Origin: Mesorhizobium neociceri
GTDB taxonomy: Bacteria; Pseudomonadota; Alphaproteobacteria; Rhizobiales; Rhizobiaceae
Direction: 5' to 3'
Assembly (NCBI RefSeq): GCF_013520985.1
Contig: NZ_JACDTY010000011.1
Span: 124,001 to 188,000 of the forward strand
Length of the DNA stretch: 64,000 nt
The position numbers were made by a program, and so were the translations under genes. Below, piece by piece: positions 33,238-43,035 of the stretch. The notes under the pieces were generated by a model. The model was not told where the DNA came from. It did not search any database and saw only the letters and a list, made by a program, of their open reading frames with translations. How positions within the stretch are numbered: the stretch's first letter is position 1; every line of letters starts with the position of its first letter.

Positions 33238-33612
33238 ATGCAGTACCTGCTTCTCATTTATGGAAACGAAGCCGCAATGGCCGCCGCACCGAAGGAGGCG
33301 GCAATCCAGATGAGCGCCGCCTATGGCGCCTACACCGAAGCGATGAAGAAGGCCGGCGTGTTCTTGGCCGGGGAGCGGTTGAAGCCGACGAAGATAGCGA
33401 CCACTGTGCGGGTGGCCGGCGGCAAGACCAATGTGATTGATGGCCCCTATGCCGACACCAAGGAGCAGCTCGGTGGCTACTATTTGATCGAGGCGCCCGA
33501 CATGGACGCGGCGATCTCGTGGGCGGCGCGCTGTCCGGGTGCCGGCACCGGCACGATGGAAGTGCGGCCGATCTGGCCGATGGCAGAATACATGCCAGCA
33601 TACACTGCGTGA
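33238..33612 (+). CDS. YciI/DGPF domain protein, partner of ECF42 sigma factor
   Basis: A 124-aa dimeric alpha-beta barrel protein: 'MQYLLLIYGNEAAMAA' at the start, 'VIDGPYADTKEQLGGYYLIE' with the D-G-P-Y variant of the DGPF motif, and 'GTGTMEVRPIWPM' at the end. GGGAG precedes ATG 33238. DGPF proteins are typically encoded beside ECF42-type sigma factors and are their targets or partners. Here the stop overlaps the sigma gene's GTG (GTGA), so they are coupled. Confidence 0.9.
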   Translation: MQYLLLIYGNEAAMAAAPKEAAIQMSAAYGAYTEAMKKAGVFLAGERLKPTKIATTVRVAGGKTNVIDGPYADTKEQLGGYYLIEAPDMDAAISWAARCPGAGTGTMEVRPIWPMAEYMPAYTA

Positions 33613-34856
33613 CAGCCGGTAGACCAGACACTGCACGGGCGGCGGCGGAAGCTGCTGCCCGGCAGAGCTACGGCAAGCTGGTTGCCTATCTCGCCGCGCG
33701 CACGCGCGACGTGGCTGGCGCCGAAGACGCGCTGGCCGATGCCTTTGCTGCAGCCCTTGAACGCTGGCCGCGGACCGGCGTGCCGGAAAAGCCGGAAGCC
33801 TGGTTGCTGGCGGTGGCGCGGCGGCGCAGCATCGACGCGGTCAGACGCCGGCTCACCAGCGAGGCGGGCCGCGACCACCTCAAGCTGATCGCCGAGGAGA
33901 TGGAGGCGCGCATGACCGACGAAGACCTGCCTGACGAGCGGCTGCGGCTGATGTTTGCCTGCGCCCATCCGGCGATCGAGGCCGGCGTGCGGGCACCGCT
34001 AATCCTGCAGACCGTTCTGGGCTTCGATGCGGCAACGATCGCTTCGGCCTTCCTGGTGTCGCCGGCGACGATGAGCCAGCGCCTGGTGCGCGCCAAATCC
34101 CGCATCCGCGAGACCAGCATCCCGTTCCGTGTGCCGGAGCGGGCCGAGCTCGGCGAGCGGCTGGACACGGTGCTGGAGGCGATCTATGCCGCCTTTGCCG
34201 AAGGCTGGTCCGACCCGGCCGGCACCGAAACGCGAGGGCGTAACCTGGCCACCGAAGGCATCTGGCTCGGCCGGCTGGTCGCCTCGCTGATGCCGGACGA
34301 ACCGGAGGCGCTGGGGCTGCTGGCGCTGATGCTGTTTGCCGAAGCGCGGCGTGCGGCCCGGCGCAATGCCGCCGGGGACTATGTGCCACTGGCCGAGCAG
34401 GATCTTGCGCTGTGGGACGATGCCTTGATCGACGAAGCGGAGGCTTTGCTCAGATGTGCCGCCGGCAAAGGCGTCATCGGCCGCTACCAGCTTGAGGCGG
34501 CCGTGCAATCCGCCCACACGACACGGCGGCTGACCGGCCGGACCGACTGGATGGCAATCCGGGAGCTTTACGATGCATTGTCGGTGATTGCCGGTTCGCC
34601 CGTGGTGGCGATCAACCGCGCGGTGGCGATTGCCGAGGCCGAAGGTGCTGCGGCGGGATTGGCGGCGCTTTACGTGCTGGGTGACGACAAGCGGCTTGAC
34701 GACTACCAGCCCTATTGGGCGGCCCGCGCCGGTCTGCTGGCCAGGCTCGGCAACATACCGCAGGCCAGCGAGGCCTATGACCGGGCGATCGGCCTCGAGC
34801 GCGACCCGGCTGTACGCCGCTTCCTGCAAGGAAAGCGCGCGGCGCTCCGAAATTGA
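33609..34856 (+). CDS. ECF42-type sigma factor with C-terminal TPR-like extension
   Basis: A 415-aa protein from GTG 33609. Residues 1-85 form sigma region 2 ('RDVAGAEDALADAFAAALER', 'PEAWLLAVARRRSIDAVRRR'). Region 4 is near 130-165 ('ASAFLVSPATMSQRLVRAKS'). A long alpha-helical C-terminal part (DUF6596/TPR-like, 'SPVVAINRAVAIAEAEG', 'AARAGLLARLGNIPQASEAY') is the hallmark of ECF42 sigma factors, which are controlled by this extension rather than an anti-sigma factor. The partner DGPF gene lies directly upstream. The signal is unknown. Confidence 0.9.
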   Translation: MTAGRPDTARAAAEAAARQSYGKLVAYLAARTRDVAGAEDALADAFAAALERWPRTGVPEKPEAWLLAVARRRSIDAVRRRLTSEAGRDHLKLIAEEMEARMTDEDLPDERLRLMFACAHPAIEAGVRAPLILQTVLGFDAATIASAFLVSPATMSQRLVRAKSRIRETSIPFRVPERAELGERLDTVLEAIYAAFAEGWSDPAGTETRGRNLATEGIWLGRLVASLMPDEPEALGLLALMLFAEARRAARRNAAGDYVPLAEQDLALWDDALIDEAEALLRCAAGKGVIGRYQLEAAVQSAHTTRRLTGRTDWMAIRELYDALSVIAGSPVVAINRAVAIAEAEGAAAGLAALYVLGDDKRLDDYQPYWAARAGLLARLGNIPQASEAYDRAIGLERDPAVRRFLQGKRAALRN

Positions 34857-35054
34857 GCGGCGGGAGATAGAGCCTCGAAGCCGGCAATTCGCTCAGGCCG
34901 AGTACGGCCTCCGCAACGAAGCCGCCGCCCGGACACGTATAAACGCCATTCTGCCGGGTCTGGTATTGCAACTGGTGCCAGTCTGCGCAAACCTCAGCCT
35001 CAACAGACCGGTCATCCGGCGGATGCCTGATTACCTGAACCTGGGAGGGGCGAA

Positions 35055-36005
35055 GTGTTCGGCGGGCCCATTACCGTTCTGATGGTCAATGAGTATCCTG
35101 ACTACATTGATGCACGAGTATGGGCTGCTGAGTTGAAAACCCGTGTGCCGCAGCTGGAGTTCAGGCTTTGGCCAGACGCCGGGAACAAAAGGGACATAGA
35201 TATTGTGCTGATCGACAAGGGCGCCAGTCCTGGCTTTTTTGACGCCATGACGGGGCTAAGCGCCGTCGTCTATTTGGGGGCCGGTGTCGAAGGTATTGAT
35301 CTTCAGAGCTTTCCCAAGGGTGTTCCGCTTATCAGGCTCGCAACGCGTGAGCAGGCTTCGGAAGTGGTGCAGTACATCGTCCTTCGCGTTCTCTGCCAGC
35401 AACGGCATGTTGCGGACTACATGAGTCTGCAAGCCCGCAAGTCCTGGACTCCTCTCGCGCCGCGGAAGATTTCCGAGACAAAGATTGTTGTGCTGGGTGC
35501 GGGCCGGATCGGTGGCTGGGCCGCAAAGCTGTTTGCGGACCTGGGTTACGACACGGCAGTCTGGTCTCGGCATCGAAAGACGCTTCCTGGTATACATAGC
35601 TACATTGGCCGTGCCCAGCTTGCGGACGCACTCACAAGTCGGGACTACGTTATCTGTTCACTTCCCCTGACTGGTGACACTCGTGGGATACTGAACGCCA
35701 GTGCCTTTGGAGAAATGAAGCGAGGTGCCTACCTTGTGAATGTCGGCAGGGGCGCGCATGTCAACGAAGCCGACCTGATCCGCGCTCTCGACGAAGGCCA
35801 GCTTTCTGGTGCTTGTCTTGACGTGTTTGAGCGTGAACCGCTGGAAGCTTCATCGCCGTTGTGGACTCATCCCAAGGTGACCATCACACCTCATGTCGCG
35901 AGCTTCTGGATGGATTCTGGAATCGACCAGGCCGCCGATCTCTGCGGTCAAGTCGCAAGAGGAGAGCCTCTGTCCAACAAGATCGACCTCGAACGGGGTT
36001 ATTAA
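35055..36005 (+). CDS. D-2-hydroxyacid dehydrogenase, GhrA-like
   Basis: A 316-aa NAD(P)-dependent dehydrogenase with GTG start behind GGGAGGGG. The nucleotide-binding motif is 'VLGAGRIGGWAAKLFADLGY' (about 141-160), and the catalytic triad is visible as Arg in 'VNVGRGAHVNEADL', Glu in 'VFEREPLE' and His in 'TITPHVASF'. It most resembles the glyoxylate/hydroxypyruvate reductase A subgroup. The DNA is slightly less GC-rich than in neighbouring genes, which may hint at later acquisition. It stands alone; 198 bases upstream and 205 downstream contain no gene. Confidence 0.88.
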   Translation: MFGGPITVLMVNEYPDYIDARVWAAELKTRVPQLEFRLWPDAGNKRDIDIVLIDKGASPGFFDAMTGLSAVVYLGAGVEGIDLQSFPKGVPLIRLATREQASEVVQYIVLRVLCQQRHVADYMSLQARKSWTPLAPRKISETKIVVLGAGRIGGWAAKLFADLGYDTAVWSRHRKTLPGIHSYIGRAQLADALTSRDYVICSLPLTGDTRGILNASAFGEMKRGAYLVNVGRGAHVNEADLIRALDEGQLSGACLDVFEREPLEASSPLWTHPKVTITPHVASFWMDSGIDQAADLCGQVARGEPLSNKIDLERGY

Positions 36006-36210
36006 ATCGAACTAGGCTCCGATCTTCATGAAGCGCGGACATCAGCGCGTGCTTCCCCGCCTAATGCATCAGGTCCGAATCTCTCGAGCCTCTGGCCGCC
36101 GAAGGTCAACGTCCCTCCACCTTCGGCAGCTTTCACGCACCGGAAGCAGCGGCCTCGCTCAAGCAGGGTCGCCGCCGCCACGGACGCTTTTTCAGCAAGT
36201 TCAGCCGGAA

Positions 36211-37191
36211 CTAGGCGCCAAGCCCGTCGAACAAAATCGTCGACAGATAGCGCTCGGCGAAGGACGGGATGATCACCACCAGGTTCTTGCCCTTGTTCTC
36301 CGGCCGCGAGCCGACGACGATGGCCGCCTGCAGGGCGGCGCCCGACGAGATGCCGACCGGCACGCCTTCGAGGCGGGCGACGAGGCGGGCATTGGCGACC
36401 GAATCCTCGTTGGAGACCTTGACGATCTCGTCATATATCGAGGTGTCGAGGATCTTTGGCGCGAAGCCGGCACCGATGCCCTGGATCTTGTGCGGGCCGG
36501 GCTGGCCGCCCGACAGCACCGGCGAGGCCTCCGGCTCGACGGCGACGACATGCACCGAAGGCTTGCGCTGCTTCAGCACCTGGCCGACGCCGGTGATGGT
36601 GCCGCCGGTGCCGATGCCGGCGACGAAGATGTCGACGCCGCCATCGGTGTCGTTCCAGATCTCCTCGGCGGTGGTGCGGCGGTGGATCTCCGGATTGGCC
36701 GGGTTTTCGAATTGCTGCGGAATGACGGCGTCAGGCAAGGTGGCGGCCAGTTCGTCGGCCTTGGCGATGGCTCCTTTCATGCCTTTCGGACCTTCGGTCA
36801 GCACCAGTTCGGCGCCGAGCAGCGCCAGCATCTTGCGGCGCTCCACCGACATGGTTTCGGGCATGGTCAGGATCAGCTTGTAGCCCTTGGCAGCGGCGGC
36901 GAAGGCGAGCGCGATGCCGGTGTTGCCGGAGGTCGGCTCGATCAGCGTCGTCTTGCCGGGCTTGATGCGGCCCGACGCTTCCAGCGCCTCGATCATCGAA
37001 ACGCCGATGCGGTCCTTGACCGAAGCGATCGGGTTGAAGAATTCGAGCTTGGCCATAAGGTTGGCAACGACCCCCTTCTCCTTGGCGAATTTGTCGAGCC
37101 GCACCAGCGGCGTGTCGCCGATCGTCTCGGTGATCGAATTGTAGACGCGGCCGCGGCCGGGCACGCGCGGCGAAGAGACGGGCTTGTTCAT
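36211..37191 (-). CDS. cysK: Cysteine synthase A (O-acetylserine sulfhydrylase)
   Basis: A 326-aa PLP enzyme that makes cysteine from O-acetylserine and sulfide. The PLP lysine sits in '[11 protein letters not shown]' (about 53-63), the substrate loop is 'PTSGNTGIA', and the phosphate-binding loop '[12 protein letters not shown]' lies near 190. '[20 protein letters not shown]' is close to the C-terminus. ATG 37191 has GGGAG upstream; the longer frame is not needed. It is monocistronic; the next minus-strand gene (LysE) starts upstream with a 174-base gap after its stop. Confidence 0.96.
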   Translation of the reverse strand: MNKPVSSPRVPGRGRVYNSITETIGDTPLVRLDKFAKEKGVVANLMAKLEFFNPIASVKDRIGVSMIEALEASGRIKPGKTTLIEPTSGNTGIALAFAAAAKGYKLILTMPETMSVERRKMLALLGAELVLTEGPKGMKGAIAKADELAATLPDAVIPQQFENPANPEIHRRTTAEEIWNDTDGGVDIFVAGIGTGGTITGVGQVLKQRKPSVHVVAVEPEASPVLSGGQPGPHKIQGIGAGFAPKILDTSIYDEIVKVSNEDSVANARLVARLEGVPVGISSGAALQAAIVVGSRPENKGKNLVVIIPSFAERYLSTILFDGLGA

Positions 37192-37365
37192 TGGTTTCGC
37201 TCCCAAGTCAGGCAATTGGCATCGGCGGACAGAATAGGGCTTTCGATCGCGCAAGATAGGCTGCCGGCCGAAAATATCGAGTGGGGCGCTTGCTGAAAAC
37301 GCCTGCCCTCCGGAAACGCATTTCCCGGATGGCCCGATTGGCGGAATGGATTGGCTGAAACCGAT

Positions 37366-37983
37366 CTATTGGCGGGCCGCAATGGCTGCCGCTGCACCCA
37401 CCATGAAGCCGGCGGCGGTGCGGTTCAGTGCCTTCAGCGCGCGTGGCGATTTCAGGAACCAGCGCGCCTTGGCGGCCAGCGCCAGATAGGGCACCAGCAC
37501 GACGAAGAGCACGATGACGGTGAGCGCGACCAGGATGCCGTAGTCGGCGAGCGTGATGGTCTTCAGGTCGACGATGGTCGGCGTGATGGCGAGGTAGAAG
37601 ATCATCGTCTTCGGATTGCCCAGCGTGACCGTGAGGCCGGCAAGGAAGCTCGATGCCAGACCACCCTTGCCTTTCCTGGCCTCGACAGTCTCGGGCGTGA
37701 TCCCTGCGGTCCAGAAACGCCAGCCGAGGAAGGCGAGATAGGCGACGCCCAGCCATTTGATGGCGAGAAAGACCATGCCGAAGGTCTGCGCGACAAAGGC
37801 AAGACCGAGCACTATGGCAGTGAGATAAATGAGGTCGCCGAGCATCAGGCCGAACGACATGGCCAGCGATGAGCGGAAGCCGGAGCCGAGTGCCCGCGCC
37901 ACAAGCGCGGTGACGCCGGGGCCGGGAATGGCGGCGGCGATGCCCAACGCAGCGCTATAGGCGAGAAAGCCGGTGAGGGTCAT
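37366..37983 (-). CDS. LysE family amino acid exporter
   Basis: A 205-aa inner-membrane protein with six hydrophobic helices. It begins 'MTLTGFLAYSAALGIAAAIP' and continues with the family signature 'GPGVTALVARALGSGFR' near 21-37, then 'GDLIYLTAIVLGLAFVAQTF' and 'GWRFWTAGI'; 'LGNPKTMIFYLAITPTIVD' marks the fourth helix region. Such exporters remove amino acids, homoserine lactones or related compounds. The substrate cannot be predicted. Position upstream of cysK on the same strand might link it to cysteine or O-acetylserine export, but the 174-base gap makes a shared operon uncertain. Confidence 0.9.
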   Translation of the reverse strand: MTLTGFLAYSAALGIAAAIPGPGVTALVARALGSGFRSSLAMSFGLMLGDLIYLTAIVLGLAFVAQTFGMVFLAIKWLGVAYLAFLGWRFWTAGITPETVEARKGKGGLASSFLAGLTVTLGNPKTMIFYLAITPTIVDLKTITLADYGILVALTVIVLFVVLVPYLALAAKARWFLKSPRALKALNRTAAGFMVGAAAAIAARQ

Positions 37984-38204
37984 GACGGTTGCACCCCGTG
38001 AACGGCCCCTGATGCCATGAAAGCCCCCAAGGGTAAAACGGATTCGATTGCGCCAGCAGGATCGGGCGGTCGTCAGGGCGCGGTCAAAAACGAGAGATGG
38101 TTCACTTACGCAGCGGCGAAGAGCGGCTATCCCCCGTCCGCCCACCGCACGTTGCAATCCCTCTTAGCTGCGCTCTTGCGCGGTTACACCGGCAGGAGCC
38201 AGCC

Positions 38205-39155
38205 ATGCTAGCGAAACGACTTCACATCCAGCTCATGCAATGGATGCCCAACAACTATTCCGAAGCGTGCGGTCACGTCCACGAGCTGGAATGGTATCTG
38301 TGGTTCGAAGGGCGGCAGGCTTTCAGCCTGTTCGACAAAGGACCGAGCGATGTCGTTCCGCTTCCCGGAAACTTCAACGACGACGCCCATCCCGGCGTCA
38401 GCGCCTTTCGTCCGATGATCTATCCGCTGGTCGTCAACAACCGCTTCAAGGTGCGGCTGGTGGCGATCGAGCGCGATGGGCCGCAATGGCTCGACCCCGA
38501 CGACACTGCCAAGGGCGAATTCTACATCGACCTCGACACCAAATATCCGCCGGTTTCCGACTGGCGCATCATTGCTTCCGATCCGCGCAACACCACGCTC
38601 AGCGTAGAAGCGTCGTTCCAGCTGCAATGGCTGGACTATGTCGACACCAATGAGATCCCCGATACCGGCGTGCCGCGCATCATCGACAAGTCCAACTATC
38701 CATATCCGTGGGGAGCTAATGTGATGGTGTTCGAGCACTGGCTCGGGCTTGGCCGCAAGGCAGCGCTCAAGCTTGTCGACCAGAACCGCGCATCGCGCCG
38801 CGAATACTGGATGATCAATGGCAATGCGGCCCGGCGCATGGTGCAGGACGTCTATCGCTTCAACGTCAACCAGCTGGGCGTCGCCAATGACACGATCAGC
38901 AGTCTCTACGTGCCGAAGCTCACTGCCGGCCACGTCACGGTGACGCTTTACGAACACGATTTCGGTGACAGCCGCTTCGCGCAAGGCGCCAGGAAGGGCT
39001 TCGGCTCGGTCGGCCTCTTCAATCTCAGGGATGCCGGTTTCGATGACCGCGTTTCATCGGCGGAGGTGGTTCACACCTATCCCAAGGTGATACATCGGGA
39101 CGTGCCTAGAGCCGAATTGCGCTATTCGCCGGCTCAGGACGGCCCGTCGACATGA
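38205..39155 (+). CDS. Unknown protein with C-terminal beta/gamma-crystallin-like domain
   Basis: A 316-aa protein from ATG 38205 (AGGAG upstream), with no signal peptide. Residues 1-240 are unfamiliar, rich in Trp and Tyr ('HELEWYLWFEGRQAF', 'NYPYPWGANVMVFEHW'). Residues of about 245-300 match a beta/gamma-crystallin module: 'VTVTLYEHDFGDSRFAQGAR', 'GSVGLFNLRDAGF' then 'DDRVSSAEVV', where DDRVSS fits the calcium-binding (N/D)(N/D)xx(S/T)S motif. The gene ends 22 bases inside the convergent sugar dehydrogenase gene. Function unknown. Confidence 0.65.
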   Translation: MLAKRLHIQLMQWMPNNYSEACGHVHELEWYLWFEGRQAFSLFDKGPSDVVPLPGNFNDDAHPGVSAFRPMIYPLVVNNRFKVRLVAIERDGPQWLDPDDTAKGEFYIDLDTKYPPVSDWRIIASDPRNTTLSVEASFQLQWLDYVDTNEIPDTGVPRIIDKSNYPYPWGANVMVFEHWLGLGRKAALKLVDQNRASRREYWMINGNAARRMVQDVYRFNVNQLGVANDTISSLYVPKLTAGHVTVTLYEHDFGDSRFAQGARKGFGSVGLFNLRDAGFDDRVSSAEVVHTYPKVIHRDVPRAELRYSPAQDGPST

Positions 39156-40477
39156 GTGATGCGCCAGATCGTGCCGTTGGCGTCCTCGGTGACGATGAGC
39201 GCACCGTCCTTGGCCACCGCGACGCCGACCGGTCGGCCCCAGACGGCGTCGTCGGAGAGGACGAAGCCGGTGATGAAATCCTGATATTCACCGGTCGGCT
39301 TGCCATCGCTGAATTTCAGCCGCACCACCTTGTAGCCGGTACGCACACCGCGGTTCCATGAGCCGTGCAGGGCGACGAAGGCGTCGCCCTTATACTCTGC
39401 CGGAAAGTTGCCGCCGTCGTAGAAGGCGATGTTGAGCGGCGCCGAATGCGCCTGCATCAGCACGTCGGGCACGGTGACCGAGCCGGCGAGGTCAGGCCGC
39501 GCGCCCTTGTGGCGCGGATCCTCATTGGCGCCGATATAGTACCAGGGCCAGCCATAGAAGGCCCCGTCCTTGACCGTGGTGGCATATTCGAACGGCACAT
39601 TGTCACCCAGCCCGTCACGCTCGTTGACGACGCACCACAGGGCGCCGGTTGCCGGCTGCACGGTCATGCCCGAACAATTGCGCAGACCGGTGGCGAGGAT
39701 GCGGCCATTCTTGCCGTCCGGCTCGAAGGCGAGCACATCGGCGCGACCGTCCTCCTCGCCCCATGCGGTACCCAGCGGCATGGATTTGGCCCAGGCGTCA
39801 AGGCCGCCATCCGGTTCCTTCTCTATGCCCTCGGCGACATTCGATCCGGAGCCGACCGAAAGATACAGCGTCTTGCCGTCGGGCGAGAAGGCGATGTCGC
39901 GGGTCCAGTGGCCACCAGAGGGGATGTTGGAGACGATCGTCTCCGCCTCGCCTGAGGCTTTCAGGTCGCCGTCGCGATAGGCGAAGCGGACCACGCTGTC
40001 GTTGTTGGCGACATAGATCCATTGCGGCTTGTCGCCCGGCGGGTAGAACGCGATCCCATAGGGCTGGTTGAGATCGCCGGCGAAAATGCCGTCCTCGGCG
40101 GGCTTGGCGCTGTCCTTGGCCAGTCGATAGACGCGGATCTGGTTGGCATCGCTGTCGGCGACGAACAGATCGCCGTTCGGCGCCACGCGCACGACGCGCG
40201 GATTGGCGATGCCGGACGCGATCAATTCGGCCGTGAAGCCTGGCGGTAGAACGGGCTTGGCGCTTTCGGGCCGATCGCCGAGGCCGGCGCCGTTGGATGC
40301 GGATTCGGTGAGATAGGGCTTTTGCAGATCATCCGGCTTGATCAGCCGGCGCACGCCCGGTCTGTCGGCGTTCCAATCGCCGAAGGCGGCTTTGCCGGTC
40401 AGTAACGGCTGGTCCTGCGCAAAGGCACTGGTGGCCAGAAGCAGGGCAAGGCCCGCCAAGCCGGCAATCCGGATCAT
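39134..40477 (-). CDS. Exported PQQ-type sugar (sorbosone/glucose) dehydrogenase-like protein
   Basis: A 447-aa protein with a signal peptide (1-20, 'LLATSAFAQD'). The rest is a beta-propeller of the soluble glucose/sorbosone dehydrogenase family: 'ANPRVVRVAPNGDLFVADSD', 'QPYGIAFYPPG', 'GHWTRDIAFSPDGKTLYLSV', 'ATGLRNCSGMTVQPATGALW', 'VALHGSWNR' and 'GVAVAKDGALIVTED'. It would oxidise a sugar in the periplasm with PQQ. CGAGGAG precedes ATG 40477. The gene overlaps the end of the crystallin-like gene, tail to tail. Confidence 0.88.
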   Translation of the reverse strand: MIRIAGLAGLALLLATSAFAQDQPLLTGKAAFGDWNADRPGVRRLIKPDDLQKPYLTESASNGAGLGDRPESAKPVLPPGFTAELIASGIANPRVVRVAPNGDLFVADSDANQIRVYRLAKDSAKPAEDGIFAGDLNQPYGIAFYPPGDKPQWIYVANNDSVVRFAYRDGDLKASGEAETIVSNIPSGGHWTRDIAFSPDGKTLYLSVGSGSNVAEGIEKEPDGGLDAWAKSMPLGTAWGEEDGRADVLAFEPDGKNGRILATGLRNCSGMTVQPATGALWCVVNERDGLGDNVPFEYATTVKDGAFYGWPWYYIGANEDPRHKGARPDLAGSVTVPDVLMQAHSAPLNIAFYDGGNFPAEYKGDAFVALHGSWNRGVRTGYKVVRLKFSDGKPTGEYQDFITGFVLSDDAVWGRPVGVAVAKDGALIVTEDANGTIWRITHVDGPS

Positions 40478-40583
40478 GTTGTTCTCCTCGAATTCACGCC
40501 GGTCGGCGCGTCATGCACAGAGGAGATATTGTGCGTGTGCCGCAAAAGAGAAGCGTACGGGCACAGATTCAAGGTAGAACCGC

Positions 40584-40784
40584 TTAACTTTCCTCTTCGA
40601 CGTCCAAATCGTCATCGAGACGCTTTTCCAGCTTCACGAGATCGTCCGGCAGCGGCAGGCCCATGGCGCGCATTTCGCGGAGTTTTTCGCGCAGCTGCTC
40701 CTGGATTTCGTGCTCGTCCTCGGGCTGGTTGACCATTTCCTCGAGCAGCATACTGATCTGGGCCTTGAACGATTCAAGCGCCAT
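40584..40784 (-). CDS. Small acidic hypothetical protein
   Basis: A 66-aa helical, very acidic protein ('MALESFKAQISMLLEEMVNQ', 'HEIQEQLREKLREMRAMGLP', end 'DDDLDVEEES'). AAGGAGG before ATG 40784 marks it as a true gene. It lies 36 bases downstream of hrcA on the same strand and is probably co-transcribed. I recall similar short proteins beside hrcA in other Rhizobiales; the function is unknown. Confidence 0.75.
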   Translation of the reverse strand: MALESFKAQISMLLEEMVNQPEDEHEIQEQLREKLREMRAMGLPLPDDLVKLEKRLDDDLDVEEES

Positions 40785-40820
40785 TCTGCGCCCTCCTTTG
40801 CGGTGATCCCGGCTTTGGAA

Positions 40821-41906
40821 TTATCTCAGCATCCGGGTGATCAATTGGGCAGTGTAGTCGACCATCGGCACGATGCGGGCATAATTCAGCCTGGTCGGGC
40901 CGATGACGCCGAGCGCGCCGACGACGCGGGCGTCCTTGTCGCGGTAGGGCGCCACCACCAGCGACGAGCCGGAAAGCGAAAACAGCTTGTTTTCCGAGCC
41001 GATGAAGATGCGCACGCCGGGGCCGTCCTCGGCGAGATCGAGCAGCTGGATCAGCCCGTCCTGCGTCTCCAGATCCTCGAACAGGTGCCGCAGCAGTTCG
41101 ATATCGGCCTGGGCGGTGACGTTTTCGAGCAGGTTGGCGCGGCCGCGCACGATAAGGCGCGCCGGCAGGCCGCTGTCGGCGCCGGCCCACACCGCCAGAC
41201 CTTTCTCGACCAGATCCTGCGACAGCGTGTCGAGGGCGGCCCTGGTCTCGTCCTTGATGCGGGCGATCTCGATGCGCGCCTCGGCCAGCGTGCGGCCGCG
41301 GATATGGGCGTTGAGGAAGTTGGAGGCTTCGTGCAGCTGCGAGACGGTGATGCCGGCCGGCAGGTCGACGACGCGGTTCTCTACATCGCCGTTCTGCGAC
41401 ACCATCACGGCCAGCGCCTTGGTCGGCTCGAGCTGGATGAACTCGATGTGCTTCAGCGCCACCTCGTTCTTGGTGGCGAGCACCAGGCCGGCGCCGCGCG
41501 ACATGCCTGACAACATCTGGCTGGCCTCGGTCAGCATGTGTTCCAGCGTCGCGCCCGAGCCGGAGGCGCGCACCTGCGCCTCGATGACGCGGCGCTCCTC
41601 GTCGGAGAGATCGCCGAGCTCCATGAAGGCATCGACGAAGAAGCGCAGGCCGGTCTGCGTCGGCAGGCGCCCGGCGGAGATATGCGGGGCATAGATCAGG
41701 CCGAGATGCTCGAGGTCGCTCATCACATTGCGGATGGTGGCCGGCGACAGCGACGACGGCAGGATGCGCGACAGGCTGCGCGACCCCACAGGCTCGCCGT
41801 CCTTCAGATAGGAATCGACGATGCGCCGAAAAATGTCGCGCGAGCGCATGTCGAGCGACTGCAGCGCGGGCGCCAGCATACTGGGTTCGGTGACTGCCTT
41901 GGTCAT
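40821..41906 (-). CDS. hrcA: Heat-inducible transcription repressor HrcA
   Basis: A 361-aa repressor of heat-shock (groESL-type) operons through the CIRCE element. It has the N-terminal winged helix ('[20 protein letters not shown]', '[20 protein letters not shown]'), the central '[20 protein letters not shown]' and the end '[20 protein letters not shown]'. ATG 41906 gives the normal length; upstream codons in the same frame are not part of the protein. It is divergent from rph, a common arrangement in Alphaproteobacteria. No CIRCE was found between the two. Confidence 0.97.
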   Translation of the reverse strand: MTKAVTEPSMLAPALQSLDMRSRDIFRRIVDSYLKDGEPVGSRSLSRILPSSLSPATIRNVMSDLEHLGLIYAPHISAGRLPTQTGLRFFVDAFMELGDLSDEERRVIEAQVRASGSGATLEHMLTEASQMLSGMSRGAGLVLATKNEVALKHIEFIQLEPTKALAVMVSQNGDVENRVVDLPAGITVSQLHEASNFLNAHIRGRTLAEARIEIARIKDETRAALDTLSQDLVEKGLAVWAGADSGLPARLIVRGRANLLENVTAQADIELLRHLFEDLETQDGLIQLLDLAEDGPGVRIFIGSENKLFSLSGSSLVVAPYRDKDARVVGALGVIGPTRLNYARIVPMVDYTAQLITRMLR

Positions 41907-42125
41907 TCGAGCCAAAAACCTCCGCCACAAGGATATAGACTTCCATCGCCCCCGCGCAACCCGGCGTCGCTCTTGCGATCGCCAGGTGCCGCTCTTGCGG
42001 TCACTGGTGCCGTGTTTGCGGTCACTGTGCCGCGCATGCACTCCGGGCCATTTTCCTTTGCGCCATGGCCTGCATGCGTCTACAAGCCGCCGACGCAACC
42101 GCAAAAAGAACAGAAAGAGGCCTCG

Positions 42126-42842
42126 ATGCGCCCTTCCAAACGCCAAGCCGACGAAATGCGCGCCATCTCCTTCGAGCGCGGCGTGTCGAAGCACGCCGAA
42201 GGCTCATGCCTGGTGAAATTCGGCGACACGCATGTCCTTTGCACGGCGAGCCTGGAGGAAAAGGTGCCGGGCTGGATGCGCAATTCCGGCAAGGGCTGGG
42301 TGACGGCCGAATACGGCATGCTGCCGCGCTCGACCGGCGAACGCATGCGCCGCGAAGCCTCGGCCGGCAAGCAAGGTGGCCGCACGCTGGAAATCCAGCG
42401 CCTGATCGGCCGCAGCTTGCGCGCCGTTGTCGACCTGCAGGCGCTGGGCGAACAGCAGATCACCGTCGACTGCGACGTCATCCAGGCCGATGGCGGCACC
42501 CGCACGGCCTCGATCACCGGCGGCTGGGTGGCGCTCTACGACTGCCTGCGCTGGATGGAAGCACGGCAGATGGCCAGCGTTGCCAAGGTGCTGAAGGATC
42601 ATGTCGCGGCGATTTCCTGCGGCATCCATGACGGCCAGCCGGTCATCGACCTCGACTATATCGAGGATTCGTCCGCCGGCACCGACGCCAATTTCGTCAT
42701 GACCGGCAAGGGCGGCATCGTCGAAATCCAGGGCACCGCCGAGGGCGAGCCGTTTTCGGAAGGGCAGTTCGCGGAGCTGATGGGCCTGGCCAAGAAGGGC
42801 ATCCAGAGGCTGGTGAGTTTGCAGCAGATGGCTGTGGCCTGA
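42126..42842 (+). CDS. rph: Ribonuclease PH
   Basis: A 238-aa phosphorolytic exoribonuclease that trims tRNA 3' ends, exactly the standard length. It starts '[20 protein letters not shown]' and contains '[20 protein letters not shown]', '[20 protein letters not shown]' and '[19 protein letters not shown]' with the phosphate and metal ligands. AAAGAGG precedes ATG 42126. It is divergent from hrcA. A family A palindromic repeat follows 32 bases after the stop. Confidence 0.98.
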   Translation: MRPSKRQADEMRAISFERGVSKHAEGSCLVKFGDTHVLCTASLEEKVPGWMRNSGKGWVTAEYGMLPRSTGERMRREASAGKQGGRTLEIQRLIGRSLRAVVDLQALGEQQITVDCDVIQADGGTRTASITGGWVALYDCLRWMEARQMASVAKVLKDHVAAISCGIHDGQPVIDLDYIEDSSAGTDANFVMTGKGGIVEIQGTAEGEPFSEGQFAELMGLAKKGIQRLVSLQQMAVA

Positions 42843-42873
42843 TTGAATTTACTGCGATGACGTCGGCGCGATA

Positions 42874-43031
42874 CACCCCCCTCTGCCCTGCCGGGCATCT
42901 CCCCCTCAAGGGGGGAGATTGGATGTCATCTCGGCCTTCGCCAATCTCCAACGTTGCAGAATGGGCGGCCGCGACGAAGCTGCTAATCTCCCCCCTTGAG
43001 GGGGAGATGTCCGGCAGGACAGAGGGGGGGG
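42874..43031. repeat. Palindromic intergenic repeat, family A, copy 6
   Basis: A complete element between rph and the VOC gene. Its right end AGAGGGGGGGG lies 4-5 bases before the GTG start of the next gene and seems to act as the Shine-Dalgarno sequence. Confidence 0.85.
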
Positions 43032-43035
43032 CCTC

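Noticed and set aside
36028-37296. 422-codon frame on the plus strand
   Set aside because: Antisense to cysK, which is unambiguous.
41907-42125. CIRCE element expected near hrcA
   Set aside because: No TTAGCACTC-N9-GAGTGCTAA match found between hrcA and rph.
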